A stretch of 64,000 nucleotides of DNA from Xestospongia bergquistia (Eukaryota > Porifera > Demospongiae > Haplosclerida > Petrosiidae). This document shows positions 25,501-38,200 of the stretch, piece by piece. The DNA is taken from the NCBI GenBank assembly GCA_963965975.1, contig OZ014419.1:6590150-6654149 (forward strand). Reading direction: 5' to 3'. The position numbers and the translations under genes were made by a program. Within the stretch, counting starts at the first letter, position 1. Each line of letters starts with the position of its first letter. Under the pieces are notes generated by a model. The model was given only the letters and a program-made list of their open reading frames with translations, was not told the DNA's origin and did not search any database.

Positions 25501-26550
25501 CAGAGAGTAAGAACAGTTTTACAAATGCTCTGTTATGTATCTTCTTTAGATTTCCACTTTTTTCCAGAGGCACAGACAAAGCTCTCTATCAGTTTGGTCT
25601 TTACCTTTTATGGAGAGATATCTTACAGGTTAGTTAAAAGAGGTTTGATCATAATGACCTTTCCTTACAGCTGCGACAACATTGTGGCTATAGCAACTCA
25701 AAAGCAACTGCTAAAAAAACATTACTTAACTTGAAAAACTTGTTGGACAAGTTAATGATGGACAAATACAGGTTAGAAGAAGGCAAATTGTCAGAAGGGA
25801 GGGAGGGAGGCAATCAGGCAGGGAAATTGTAGTTGTAAACCAGCAGGAATGTCAAATTGCCCTTTTTTCTTTCTCAGTATATTTCCGTTAAAAGACTCCT
25901 CAGTTCCCTCAATTGCAATAATGGGTCCCATAACTACCTCATCTTTTGAACCACTTTCTTCACCCATTTCCCAATTGCTACTAGACCCAAGTGAGAGCAA
26001 CCATGAGAGATCAGTCACACCTATATCCGTTGAGTCTCCTAATGGAATTCTCCTGGGACAAGAAGAGGAGTGGTCACCAGATCAAAGTCCTCGTTTACGA
26101 TCATCTCCTTTGGTAGATCGTTCTCATTCGCCTGTACTTTTCACATCAACATCTCCTCGTTCAAGACAAAAGAAACTCTCTTTAGAATTAGTTCGAACAG
26201 ACCAAGGTTCCTTTCAATTGTCTGAATCACCTTCCAACAGAGCTGTATATACATTGGATGTACCACGCCCATTTTCTAATGCTGATCGAGTCTTGACAAA
26301 CTTACCTGTTGATGACTTACCTCCAGAATCTTGCCATTCTCCGTTTCATTCAGAAATTTATTCTAGTAGTGATCCACAGCAGTTCAGTTCTGATACATTA
26401 AGACACAGGTCTGAGTTTCCACAACTTGAGACTGAGACTCAATCTCATGGGACTGGATCTCAAACATATGTTAGGACTAATTCAGATATTTTATATTCTA
26501 ACATTAGACCAGAATTGTCACTTGTGTATGAAGATGGCAATGGAGAATAA
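22559..26550 (+). CDS. UVRAG: UVRAG, VPS34 complex II subunit
   Basis: UVRAG pairs with Beclin1 by coiled coil in the class III PI3-kinase complex of endosomes and autophagosomes. The N terminus is basic (RAPRHVNLRSQQRRLRHVRS) and matches the human RRLRHLRNIAARNI start. A C2 domain follows (VSVRFTLHDLESN, YNPTWGSLSFTHE, FLIKVWFLVV, GTSEGYYCSPETGG). A long coiled coil covers roughly 24510-25200. The BARA-like C domain is well conserved: GVALGFVCHLVHLLAQFLLV, PLQYPL, GSRSMICDNY, FPLFSRG, YQFGLYLLWRDILQLR and KTLLNLKNLLDKLM. A last exon (25877-26550) encodes a Ser/Pro-rich tail of about 220 residues. About a dozen exons are present, with the start at 22559 preceded by no in-frame coding. An intron at 24620-24818 carries a 60 bp tandem repeat. 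The gene converges on the gasdermin-like gene with only 232 bp between stops. Confidence 0.93.
24631..24797. repeat. 60-bp tandem repeat in a UVRAG intron
   Basis: A 60 bp unit beginning ACTAGACTAGTGAACATCAG and containing CTTACCACAGTGACCTAGGA is present about 2.7 times head to tail. The copies are nearly identical (third copy AGCAAAC for AGTGAAC), so the expansion is recent. It fills most of a small intron. Confidence 0.95.
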
Positions 26551-26782
26551 TATATCATCATATATTAATGTGTGTGTGTATATATTGTTATATATTTCTT
26601 CTGGTTAAACAAAATGTCATTCAAAATACGTACACAAGTAGTACAATCAAACTATATAAAGTACAATAACATTGAAATGCCAGTATTAATAGTTTCAGTT
26701 TCAGTTTGATACAGAGCTGTCGTGAAAAATAGCTTTAAAAAACAAGTACAAATAACTCAATATTAGAAATGATAAATTTAAC
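26551..26782. other. Convergent 3' ends of UVRAG and gasdermin-like genes
   Basis: 232 bp between two stop codons, AT-rich, with a short TG/TA run near 26571-26595. Both 3' UTRs must lie here and may overlap. No other element is seen. Confidence 0.5.
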
Positions 26783-28781
26783 TCATTCCTCTTTCTTGTC
26801 ATCACTCCCTTTCTTTTCAGAAGCAGCTTCTTCTGTTGGCTTTGGTTCTTTCTCTTCAGGTTTACCTTTTTGTTCATCATCTTTTTTACCACTTTCCTTA
26901 GGAGTAGCTCCACCTCCTATAGCTTCATCCTTATCATGGCCATCAGCAGATGGCTGTTTCTCTGTCGGCGTGAAAAAGGTGTCAGCATAAGGAAGATGGA
27001 TCTATGATGAGACAATAACATTAATACTACAATTATAACACTTTACTTTGTGGTGATGAGTAAATCCACTTTTCTCCACAGGGATTAATACTCCATTTTT
27101 GTTTACAGTTACCTTTAACACATGGAAAGCAATGTTAGTTGGTATATCTCGATTGGTAACTAGTGAGATAAAAAGTGTATAGGGTTACTATTACATTACT
27201 AAGTGGAATGATGGACATATTATTCAATGCATACACAAGATTGAAAACAGGTTTTGTATTGGTAATATAACAAAGTTAATACTATAGTCTATTGATGTTC
27301 ACCTTGCCGGTAAAAAAAATTATCATAAATTTCTAATAACTCGACCAAATTCAAAATTTCTAAGTCAAGTGGTCTCCTGACGATCATCCAGTTCTTTTGA
27401 TGTCATTTTTTATATGATATGATCCACAAGAACTAGATTTATTGCATTTTCCATAAGCAAAGCATAAGAGATGCCATTGACTACAAGGAATGTGATCTCG
27501 TGAATTTTGTTAATCAATAAAATGGCTGCCACTTGAAAGACAAACCAGTACGGTAAGAAATACATTCTAACTGTAAAAGTTTAATCATATAGATATAAGT
27601 ACTATACTAATGTATCTAATAAATTTGTTCTCATAAGAAAAGAAAATCAACTCTATACACACAGACACGTGCACTTTATTTTAACTGATATGTGGTATGT
27701 GTTATGTATACTAATTACACCCACTACTAATAATTTCTAATGGCAAAATGAACCCAAATACACTATAGGAGACAACACAGATAATAAGTGTACCAGTAAT
27801 TCCAGAGGTATCAGCTCCAGTATCACCTTTAGCAGCACCACTTTCTCCGGCCACTTTCACTGTTTCTCCAGTACCCTTCTTATCACCCTCAGTAGCTTTA
27901 GCATCACTGGTATCTTGTTTAGCTTCCTCGTCATCTGTTCCAATTTTCAATTGCTCTTTTTCACTAATCTATTGTAGAACAAGTTTACATAATGACCATA
28001 GCTTATAAATACATATGTGAGTTCATCACTTTGTTTACTGTTATAATGATATTATCTATAGTCTATTGTAACTATTTTTAGATATCTATAAATAGTAACA
28101 CCATTAAATTTAATTTACCTTAATGTCAGCTTTCTGGGACTCATAAATTGAAGAAATAACAAAAAGGGCACCTCCTTTAGCAAGTGCTTCTTTCACTACA
28201 AAATGATTGACATCAACAGTATAATGCTTTGAACTGAGAACTTCAAAGACATTTGAGACAATGTGACTGACAGACCCAAATTTAACAGATAATGTTAGCA
28301 CCTTCTTTCCATCACCGCCAAATTTACCACCTAAGTGTACCCATGCTACTTTCAGCTATGAAAAAAGGAATACCACATGATATAAATATATTATAATTTT
28401 ATAATAATAGTTCCATTCCCATGCTCCCAATGTCAATAGAGTTTGGGAACAGGGCTGTGACACACACATTGATGCACAGTTAATTACTTCGGCATCCAAG
28501 TCTAAATCAATATCAACAACACGATTGGATTGATCATCACTCTCTGAGAACAAGAGGTTTTTTTCTGTTTGCAATTTAAAGTCGTTCTTCAGATCATCTG
28601 TGATGAGTGCTTCCAATGGTAGACTAGTGAAATCAAGCTCCTTTTTTCGCCAAAAATGTGGCTTATCGTGAAGTGTGAGAACGGTTCCTATTTGAAACTC
28701 ATCTATCCTCTCAAGGAGAGAGATAAAAGCATGAGGAAGATGGTGCTTCACAGCATGCTCAAACACAATTTGGGAAGACAT
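26783..28781 (-). CDS. Gasdermin-N-like protein without a C-terminal inhibitory domain
   Basis: Five exons (28781-28488, 28355-28119, 27968-27794, 27159-27047, 27001-26783) join with consistent phases to 345 residues. Matches to the gasdermin/pejvakin pore-forming fold appear in the expected order. An N-terminal segment with FWRKKELDFTSLPLEAL resembles the KKKRF(W)...Y.F..L.L.D.L strip. KFGSVSHIVSNVFEVL and GGALFVISSIYESQKADI resemble the 'SFG-L-K-EV' and 'LCVLTEKI-T-QKC-I' strands. IPTNIAFHVLKVTVNKNGVL then SGF resembles the 'IPAATTIAYGVIELYVKLDG...GGF' strand. Between the last two lies a ~60-residue Glu/Asp/Lys/Gly/Thr-rich low-complexity insert. A Lys/Glu-rich tail follows instead of the auto-inhibitory C domain. 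Length is close to pejvakin (about 350). Family members act on membranes; whether this one forms pores cannot be read. The match is by eye only, so an unrelated beta protein remains possible. It is head to head with DNAH2, 99 bp apart. Confidence 0.68.
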
Positions 28782-28880
28782 GCCGATCCTTGCTAACTAA
28801 AAAAAGGCGGAGCTTAATATTCGTTGCTTAGCAACTCTATTTCCGAACTACAAGTTTCTCTAGGAGAGAGCTGAACAAAA
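28782..28880. promoter_or_regulatory. Divergent promoter with RFX X-box-like inverted repeat
   Basis: The 99 bp between the gasdermin-like and DNAH2 start codons contains GTTGCTTAGCAAC at 28823-28835. This is a perfect inverted repeat of the half-site GTTGC(T) with a one-base spacer, the form bound by RFX factors that control ciliary genes. It lies 46 bp upstream of the DNAH2 ATG. No TATA box is seen. Confidence 0.6.
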
Positions 28881-31800
28881 ATGAGTGAAAGTGAACTCTC
28901 TGATATCAGTCTTCCAGAGGGAAAGTCGGGAGAGAATGATATCCGACTGAACGATCTATCACCGGGTGTACTACCCACTGAGACAGGAGCAGCAGATAAT
29001 GCCTCAGGCGAGCCCAGTGGCACTTCTGTTCAAGATGATGTAAGTGGAGTAGTCAGTAAATAATTTAAACACAAATAAGTCTATTTCTGTAGTTCATAAT
29101 ATTTTTTTCAATTTATTGCAGTCTGAGTTAATCAAACTTCGTGTCTGTCTCTCTGATGTTACAGCAGACAGTTGGACACCAGAACACATATTACAACTAA
29201 CCAACTATGTACGAGATCCATCTCAACAGTTACTTGTGATCTACAATGATCCTCAGAGAGGTCTCCAACTAGCTGAGTCCTTTCCAACAACGCTGGTAAA
29301 AGAGCTAACATATTTTATAAGAGTTGCTCCTGAAACATTGACATCAGATAACTTTCTTGATGTTGTTCAATATGGGACATTGTTCCCTGATCATGTAGCC
29401 TGTCTATTAAGACTGATGCATGATATATATGGACCAACATTTTTTGTCAACACAAGCTGGCCTGATAGTATCCTACATTAATAATACTTTAGATATGAAA
29501 TATATATGTCATTGACATTTTAATAAAGATGGACAAGACTGTTATTTCATTTAGTGTTTAATAAGCAAAAAATGTATGGACATTCTTTTTCTTTAACTGG
29601 TTGCCTCTTCAGGTGTACGGAATGAATTTTTTAACCACTTGCACAAATTTTTTGCACAATTAACTGATGCTGAACACAAAACTGTGGGTCATACTGTTCT
29701 TTATGTACCAGATGAAGGCCCCATGATGGCTGATCCTGAATCTCACAAGAATAAAGAGTTTGTTCAAAGAATGGAAGGTAACAGAATATTGTATATATCT
29801 TACACATAATACTTGTATCTTTTATTAGTAATCGTCATTCATTGGACACGACAAATCAAAGAACTTCTCAGCAGTCAAGAGAGTCTAGAGAGTGCAGATA
29901 CTTCTGGTCCTCTGCAAGAAATTGAATTTTGGAGAGCTCGATGTGAAGATCTCTCAGGTACATAAAAAAGCACTCATAGTAATTTTTTATTCTACCCCTC
30001 CCTTAGGCCTAACTCAACAGTTATCTCAGCCAGGTGTTGGATATGTAACTTCAATTTTAGAGAAAGCTAAATCCTCATATTTGGAACCCTTTATTAAACT
30101 TGCTCAGCAAATAAAAGTTAGTACTTAGTATCATGGAATAGGACAAACTATTTCAGTAGACTCTTTCCATTATATGGTTCCTATTTCTACCATTTTAGGA
30201 TAGTCATTTCAAAGCTGAGAATTGTCTCAAGTTTCTATCCACTCTCAGTGGACCTTGTACTGATTTGGCTAATGCTCAACCTAAAGATATTCCAGCTCTA
30301 TTACCTCGACTTCTTAGTATTGTAAGAGTAATTTGGCTTAATTCTGAACATTATCACAGCTGTGACAGACTCACAGCATTACTGAGAAAAGTATGTTCTG
30401 TTATCTGAAATATAAAGGTACTACATTCGTTTGTTCTCTCTCTCTCCTTCTCAGGTGAGCAGTGAGATTATTACTCGTTGTCGTGTCAAGATATCTCTTG
30501 ATGATATTTTTGAGGGACAAGTAGAAAGAAGTAGAGGTGTATTAGGAGAGTGTATCAGCTGTTGCAGAGCCTGGAAAGACATTTATAATCACATCAGTGG
30601 TGTACATAGTAAGATGTCTGCAGAAGAGTGGGTACTGGATGAGTCAAGTATCTTTGCACAAGTATGAATCATAATTTTAAAATTTTGGCTGCATGATCTT
30701 AATTTTTTCCTTGCATGATCTTAGTGCTATATGATCTTAAGTTCTTACTGAATGATCTTAATTTTTCCATCTATTTACATTTACCCATCTTCTATCCATT
30801 TCCTATAGGTTGATGCATTTATCCAACGTTGTCGTGACCTCACAGAAGTAATTGAAGGACAAGAACACTTTGCTCGCTATTCTCAAGGCACCAAGAAACC
30901 TATCCCTCTCTTTTCAGGTTGCAAAGGACCAGAAATAGCTCGCAGCCTCAAAGAAATTGAGCATTCATTTGGGAAGTTGTTAGTTGGTCTACAGTCAGTG
31001 CAGAGTTGTATACTAGATGTAAAGGCCACTATGTGGCATGAAGAGTACAATAAATATAGAGCTGGTATAAAGGATCTTGAGGTCATGTTACAGAATGTTA
31101 TCAATGCTGGATTTGAGAATATCACAACTATACAAGAAGGAGTAGAATTGTTAGATGTGTTCACTGAGTTTACAACTAGAGAGGTCAGGAAAAGATACTA
31201 TAAATATCTTACTGTATCATATAGTATACTAACTCTATATATAAGCAATTGTTTGTTGCTTATTTAGACAATAAAGAGGGTGGTTGACCGTCGTACTGTT
31301 GATTTGTATGGAAAATTTGTAGAAGAGCTCAATTTAGTCACAAAAGAGTTCAGAAATGAAACCCCTGTCATTCCTCAGTCTCAGCCTCATTTTGCTGGAC
31401 TGGCTATTTGGGCACGAGCCTTGAAGAGAAGAATAGATAACTCAATGAAGGTAGAAAAGCAATTGTAGAAGTATATTATTAATATTTTCTTGTTAATAGG
31501 CTCTTGAGAATGCCTTCTTTCTTCATGAGAGGGGACAAGGTGAAGAGGCCAAGTTCCAGTATCTTCAGTTAGCACAGACATTGGAGGAGTTTGTTGGTAA
31601 AATATTTAATGAGTGGGTGGTCACTGTAGAGAAAGAGTTGGTTAGATATTTAGATCAACCACTAATGATAAGGTAAATATTTTATATGTATCGATATGAT
31701 ATTTAATTATCACTATATGTTAATTTTACATGTTTTTTATTGATTCATTACTGTTATATTTGTCTATTTATTCCTTCATTCATCTATAATCAAGCTGTTT

Positions 31801-34800
31801 ATCCATTTTATCTGTTTGTTTATTACATTCTGCTTTAGATCTGCTCACAAGACTGGTCGAATTGAGATGAATTTCAATCGAACTCTCTTAAAGTTATTTG
31901 GAGAGATGAGTCACTGGGAGAGACTAAGATTTGAAATGCCTCACTATGCAATGGAAGTCTATTCCAAATGTGAACAGCTCCGTGTTCTCAGAGAAAATGT
32001 CATGTTAGTGGTACGTGACTACAATCACATCATCACAAGCCTGCAACCAAAAGAGAGATCTCTATTTCGAGAGAGAATTAAGTCTCTGGACAAAAAGCTA
32101 CAGCCAGGATTTTCAAAACTTACTTGGGTCTCTGAAGGTGTGCTGGAGTTCTTTATTGTAGATTGTCGTGCTCATGCATCTAAAGTCCAAGCTATTATAA
32201 AGAACTACAAAGCGTCTAATCGTCATATTGGGTCCTGTTGTCATCGTATGAGTGAAATGTTGCTTGTTAGATTGGATGGTAAACGGGTTTATGAGAAAGA
32301 TGAGTTTGCTCCAGAGAAGTATAAACATTGTCAGTTGGTGAAAGACAAGTTATTGGAGATTCATCAAGAAATTGTCACTATAATGAAAGGGACATTTGAG
32401 GTAAGCCTTAAAGAACGCTCACTGTTTTATCAATGCAGTATTAATTCAAATGATTTAAGTATCAAGTCTCAGTATTGAGAACACTTTTATGGAAATGACA
32501 TGCAGTTCCTAAGCTCATTATGTGTCTGCTGTACATACTGTATAGCAGTTATATTGCAACGTTTGTGTAGGTTTTCCGCAATGATGGTGGTAATGTTCAT
32601 GGTCACTGGATAGAGTATACAGCAAGGATGGATCAAATGGTTGAAGAGGCTTTGAGGTTAAATGTAAAATGGTCTATGCAAGAAATATGTCGTGCTATTA
32701 ATGGCGATGGAAAAACCACACCGAATCCTTTATTTAAAGTCATGGTGATCTTAAACTCAAAGGTAAAAAATTGTTTGCATGTATCAAACAGAGAATGATC
32801 GACCAACCACTCATATATACAATATTACATATGTACATATACATATATGTATATTGGCACATTCTATATACTTATCTACAATCTACTATTCACTACTTTA
32901 ATTGTGTTTATTGTAGATTAAGTTCAGTCCATCTACTAATGATATTACTAGCGATATTACTACACTCATGGGACAGTTAGCTAGTTGTATTGATGAGTTT
33001 GAGAGACTCTCTGTAATACTCAACAAGAAACCTACCAAAGTACAAATATTTTAGTGTGGTTCTACTGTATCTCTTGTTCCTCTTATCTAGCCTATTGTTC
33101 GTGTTATTGAAGAAGATGAAGAGATTAATAAAATCAAAGTGGCTATAAAAGGAGGTGTGGAGAGAGTGACTGGTCTTCTTGACACTACTTATTTAAAAAC
33201 ATGGGATGAGTAAGTAGTGTCTTGTGAAATACTTGAACTTGATAACCTTTAGAGAACATCGGTAGATAGCAATGAATTCATTTAATACAGTAGAAAATAA
33301 CATTTTGTTTATCTCTGTCTATCTTAATGGAGTAGTCTAAATACTTGAATAAAAAATGCTTTATTTTGTCTCACAGATTTACTCATATATGGTCCGGAGA
33401 TAAAGACAAATTCATTGCTCGATATCGAGACACAAACCCAGGAGTGGCTGACTTTGATTCTTCCTTTTCCACGTTCAGCGAACTGGGCAACAAAGCTCAA
33501 CAAATAGACACAATTTCTATTATAGAGTTCCTTATGCTGGACTGCTCTCTACTTAAATTCTCTATTATGTCTCACATTGACGAGATCATAACTAAACTAC
33601 AAGAATTGCTTCTACAATTAGCTTTAGTGAATCTAGCTGATCTCAATGACTTCATGGATGAAAATACTAAGAAGTTGGTCGCTATATACATGTTGCTATG
33701 AGTATTCACTATGTATTCTGCATAACATCTAGTGGTAGCTAACCTAGATCACTTTTGTACCCTAAACACTAATATTTATGTACTTACTTAATATTTCAGA
33801 CTTGCTACACCACCAGAAACTTTGGACAACTTGGGAGATAGTTTAAACCTTCTAGAAGACTTGCAGAAACAAGTGAATGACATAGAGAAACAATTTGAGC
33901 CTCTACATGACCAGTTTAACATGTTAGACAAGTATGAAGTACCTATTCCAGAAGAGGTTAGTTCATTTCTGATACTACAGCTAAGCAACTCAGGTTGTAC
34001 ACTGGGTCAGTCTGATAAATTATGTACATTACATGCTTTCTAATGAGTTTTGTAATAAGTAATTTCTATTCTATAGGTTGAAAGACAACTGAATGGATTG
34101 CATGGCAAATGGTTGTCCTTCCAGCAATGTCTAATAGACAGTGATACAATGCTTAAAAAACACAAGGTGCTTTAACCATTATATATAGCACCACCAATAA
34201 TATTACTTATAATTCTATAGGAGAAATTTAAGACTGGTTTATTACACTCAGCTGAGGAGTTCAAAAAGACTGTATCAAATCTTGTTGATTACTTTGAAAG
34301 CAATGGTCCTTTTACTTCTCAAGTACCTGTTAATGAAGCATTAGAATTTGTATCTGGGATGCGTCAACAACTCCTTCAACTGAAAACACAAGAGGAAACC
34401 ATTAGAAAGGGTCTGAACATTTTTAAAATTGACCAGCCCCCCTCACATGTCATTGTCACATTAGATAAGGTACATACAGTGCTTAGTATATGGCTATGAA
34501 ATATTTATATATGTGATGTACATGTGTCTCTGACTACACATCATTAATTTATGTGTATTAGGACTAATACTATATATGTATTTCGTACTGTAGGATGTTG
34601 ATCATTTGGATGTAATCTGGGAGTTGGGAAAAGAGTGGGAGAGCTCTTGGAATGAATGGAAGGTTGGTGAGTTTGACTCTCTCCAAACTGAAGACATGAC
34701 ATTACAAGCACAAGGAATGCTTAAGAGATTGGCTAAAATAACCAGAGAAGTTAAAGTTAGTAAATGAATACATTGTATAAATGGACCATAGAGAAAAAAG

Positions 34801-35153
34801 GATGGATGGATGGGTGTGTTAGTAGATGGGTGGATGGATTGTGACAATTAAAATGATAAATGCACAGTTATTCAATACTTTATATCTATTAGGACAAAGA
34901 CTGGACTATATCTGGTCATTTTAAAGGTCTTATTGAGACTTTTAAGAGAACAATGCCACTGATACAAGACCTCAAAAACCCAGCCATGCGCGATCGTCAT
35001 TGGCAACAACTCAAAGAAGAAGTACAAAAACCATTTGATCATACCAGTACTGAATTCACCTTGGAGAAAATTATTGAACTTGGTCTTGAACAGTTCTCAG
35101 AGAATATTGGTGATATCTCAAGTGCAGCAAGTAAAGAATTATCTATTGAGCAG
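28881..35153 (+). other. DNAH2: DNAH2 tail exons (20 exons)
   Basis: These exons encode the N-terminal tail (DHC_N1) and the start of the linker. Approximate exon limits are 28881-29039, 29122-29460, 29613-29779, 29829-29956, 30006-30115, 30200-30390, 30455-30660, 30810-31182, 31268-31450, 31501-31672, 31839-32400, 32572-32761, 32916-33040, 33091-33210, 33378-33675, 33801-33956, 34078-34167, 34221-34469, 34594-34755 and 34893-35153. The 562 bp exon at 31839-32400 is the largest and contains [18 protein letters not shown]. Limits are read by eye and may be off by a few bases. Confidence 0.85.
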
Positions 35154-35176
35154 GTAAAATACATGTATATAATATA

Positions 35177-35226
<50 letters not shown>

Positions 35227-38200
35227 GTACATGTCTGTTGATACATTGTAAGACTAACTACAAATGGCTTTAGGTAATACATACCAGAGGTATTGACTGT
35301 TCCTTCTTATTTGTACTGTATTTGTTAGTCTGTACTATGCCGAGTGTACTCAACACTACATGATCATGTGCATATAGGCTCTTGGTAAATGTCATTTATA
35401 CATTGTTGATATACATCTACAAAGTACTGTAATTAATTAAGTGTCTATGTGTAGAACTGGCATTTTTGAGTAAATAGATGAAGGATAAAAATTAAGTTCT
35501 AGAAGAATAATTCCAATAAAAGTAATAGTCGATATTGAATAGTACAAATAGTTCTTATCTTAAGAAAGAAAACTGATAGCTCAGGCTAAAACACCCATTA
35601 GATTACTTTGGAGTAGCCTTATCTTTTGAGACTTTGGGAAAGGATACTCATGTTTGATATTAGAGCAGTCATAGGCTGATCTTGAGGCGAGGTTCTTATT
35701 CTTCAATTGGAAGTCAGAAGGCCTGTCTTGTAACAACAAGAAAATACGCCCATATCATATCAACATTGGACTGAATCACATGTTTTTAAAATTAGAAGAA
35801 GAGTATAAAAGGAAGCTATACTAGATTAGTATTTGGTCAAATACACAAATTATTCTTCAGCAGATCTTTAAGATGGTTTGCCATTATGTTATTACTCTAT
35901 TAGCTGTTATTGCTAGTGTATCTGCTAGTTCTAGCAGTAGCTCTAGTGTATGTCTTTCTGCCTCTTCTTTCAAGTTTATCGAACAAGCTTTAGCTAATAT
36001 TAGCAGTCAACTTGGACGTGTTGGAACTAAAGACCCCTCTGACATTGGAGAATCTCTTACTGGTGTTACAAGCCTCCTTCAGCTGTCTCTGTTGAAGGAG
36101 TTACTAGGTGAGTACAAGAAAGAATCACCATCAGACAACCAACAAGGGCTAGCTATCTTGATTCGTATTGAACAGTTGCTCAACACCTCCATTCAAAATC
36201 TAACTAGCAGACTAGATACTATAGAGTCTCTCCTACAAGTATTACCTTCAGATATAACATTACTACAGACACAAGTTAGCCATCTGTCATCCAACATTAC
36301 AAGTATCAAATTGAACACTGACCTGTTATTGAGACATAGCAATATATCTCACAATACTCTGACATCTATCGATGACAAATTAGATGATGATAGTGATGAG
36401 TATACACCTTCTCCTTTACTTCATTCATGTGAAGAGATTAAAAGGAAATGGCCAGCAAGTCCTTCAGGCTATTACATTATAGCTGATAGTCGTGGTCATG
36501 CTCGCCATGTGTACTGTCACATGGGAACATTATGTAATTCAGGAGAAGGTTGGATAAGGTTAGCTTATCTCAACATGACAGATAGTAAGGAGAAATGTCC
36601 TGAAGAACTTAGATTATATAGTGAAAATGGTGTTCGAGCATGTGGTCGTCCTATTAGTAGTAGTAGTAGCTGTGCAACATTAACATTTCCATCAGGGAAC
36701 TTTAAGTATTCTAAAATATGTGGTAAAGTTATTGGATATCAACAGGGTGCTCCAGATGGTGGGTATGGCACAAATAACAATATTAACTCCAGGTATACTG
36801 ATGGTATTAGTTTAACACATGGATATCCTCGTAATCATATTTGGACTTTTGTAGTTGGACAAAGAGGAGATGGAGATTTGAGTCGTTGTCCATGTAGTAG
36901 TACAAATCCTACCACTTTACCATCATTTGTTGGTAGTGACTATTACTGTGAGGCTGGATGTAAAGATAATCCTATACATGGCAAATTCTATTACAATGAT
37001 CCTCTATGGGATGGCCATCAATGTGGCAAAAGGGAAACAGCTTGTTGTCAACGTACTGGTATACCTTGGTTTTATAGATCTCTTGGTTACTCTACCACTG
37101 ACTACATTGAGATGAGAATCTGTTTCAATGAAGGAACACACGATGAAGACTGTGCTGTAGGTCAATATGAAATCTACATCAAATAATTTGAAGGATCTTT
37201 ATTGTCAATGCATGCACTATTGATTTTTCTCTTTAATGATATATTTAACGAATAACAATATAATGGTATGAATATAGTTGTAATGGGTATGTGGACTTAA
37301 AATGATTATAATATGTTGAGTCATTAAACTTATCATACACAGCAATGGTATATCATGCGCAATTTAATAACTGTTATAATGCTGGTTTGAGGTATTTATA
37401 GTTGAGTATAAATGACTGTTACTTATTACTTTAGTTTATAATGTGCAGGTTAAATATACTTGAGAGACATTGATTTGATTGTGGTCATGCCTTAATAGTA
37501 CAGGTGCTGTTTTTCCTTAGTAGAAGGATGATCTATAATGAACCAAACTCCACACCTGTCCGGAAGTAGGTTGGTTTGGTTAATTAGAGGTAGTCCTTGA
37601 GGTAATGCTATCTGTTGTGAATAAATGTTTTTTTGTAGTAATAAAGATAACAAACAATTTAGAGGACCTAGAGTTAGCCCATGAGAAAGAGAGAATGTTC
37701 ACATGTTTTAGTAGTAGTGTTCTATACATCTTGTGGTTTTAGTATAGTATAAAACTAAGCTCTATTGTAACACATTTACATTGAAGTTATCCATTTCTTC
37801 AGTGGTTTTCTATGATGGGTTACCATTATGTTATTACTCTAATAGCTGTTATTGCTTGCATCTTTGCTAGCTCTAGCAGTGACCCTGGTGTGCGTCTTTC
37901 TACCTCTTCTCTCAAGTTTATTGAACAAGCTTTAGCTAATATTAGCAGTCAACTTGGACGTGTTGGAACTAGAGACCCCTCTGACGTTGGAGAGTCTCTT
38001 ACTGGTGTTACAAGCCTCCTTCAGCTGTCTCTGTTAAGGGAAGTACTAGGTGATTATAAGAAAGGATCACCTTCAGACAACCAACAAGGACTAGCTATCT
38101 TGAGTCATATTCAACTGTTACTCAACACCTCCATTCAAAATCTAACTAGAAGACTAAATGCTATAGAGTCCTTCCTACAAGGATCACCTTCAGAGAACCG

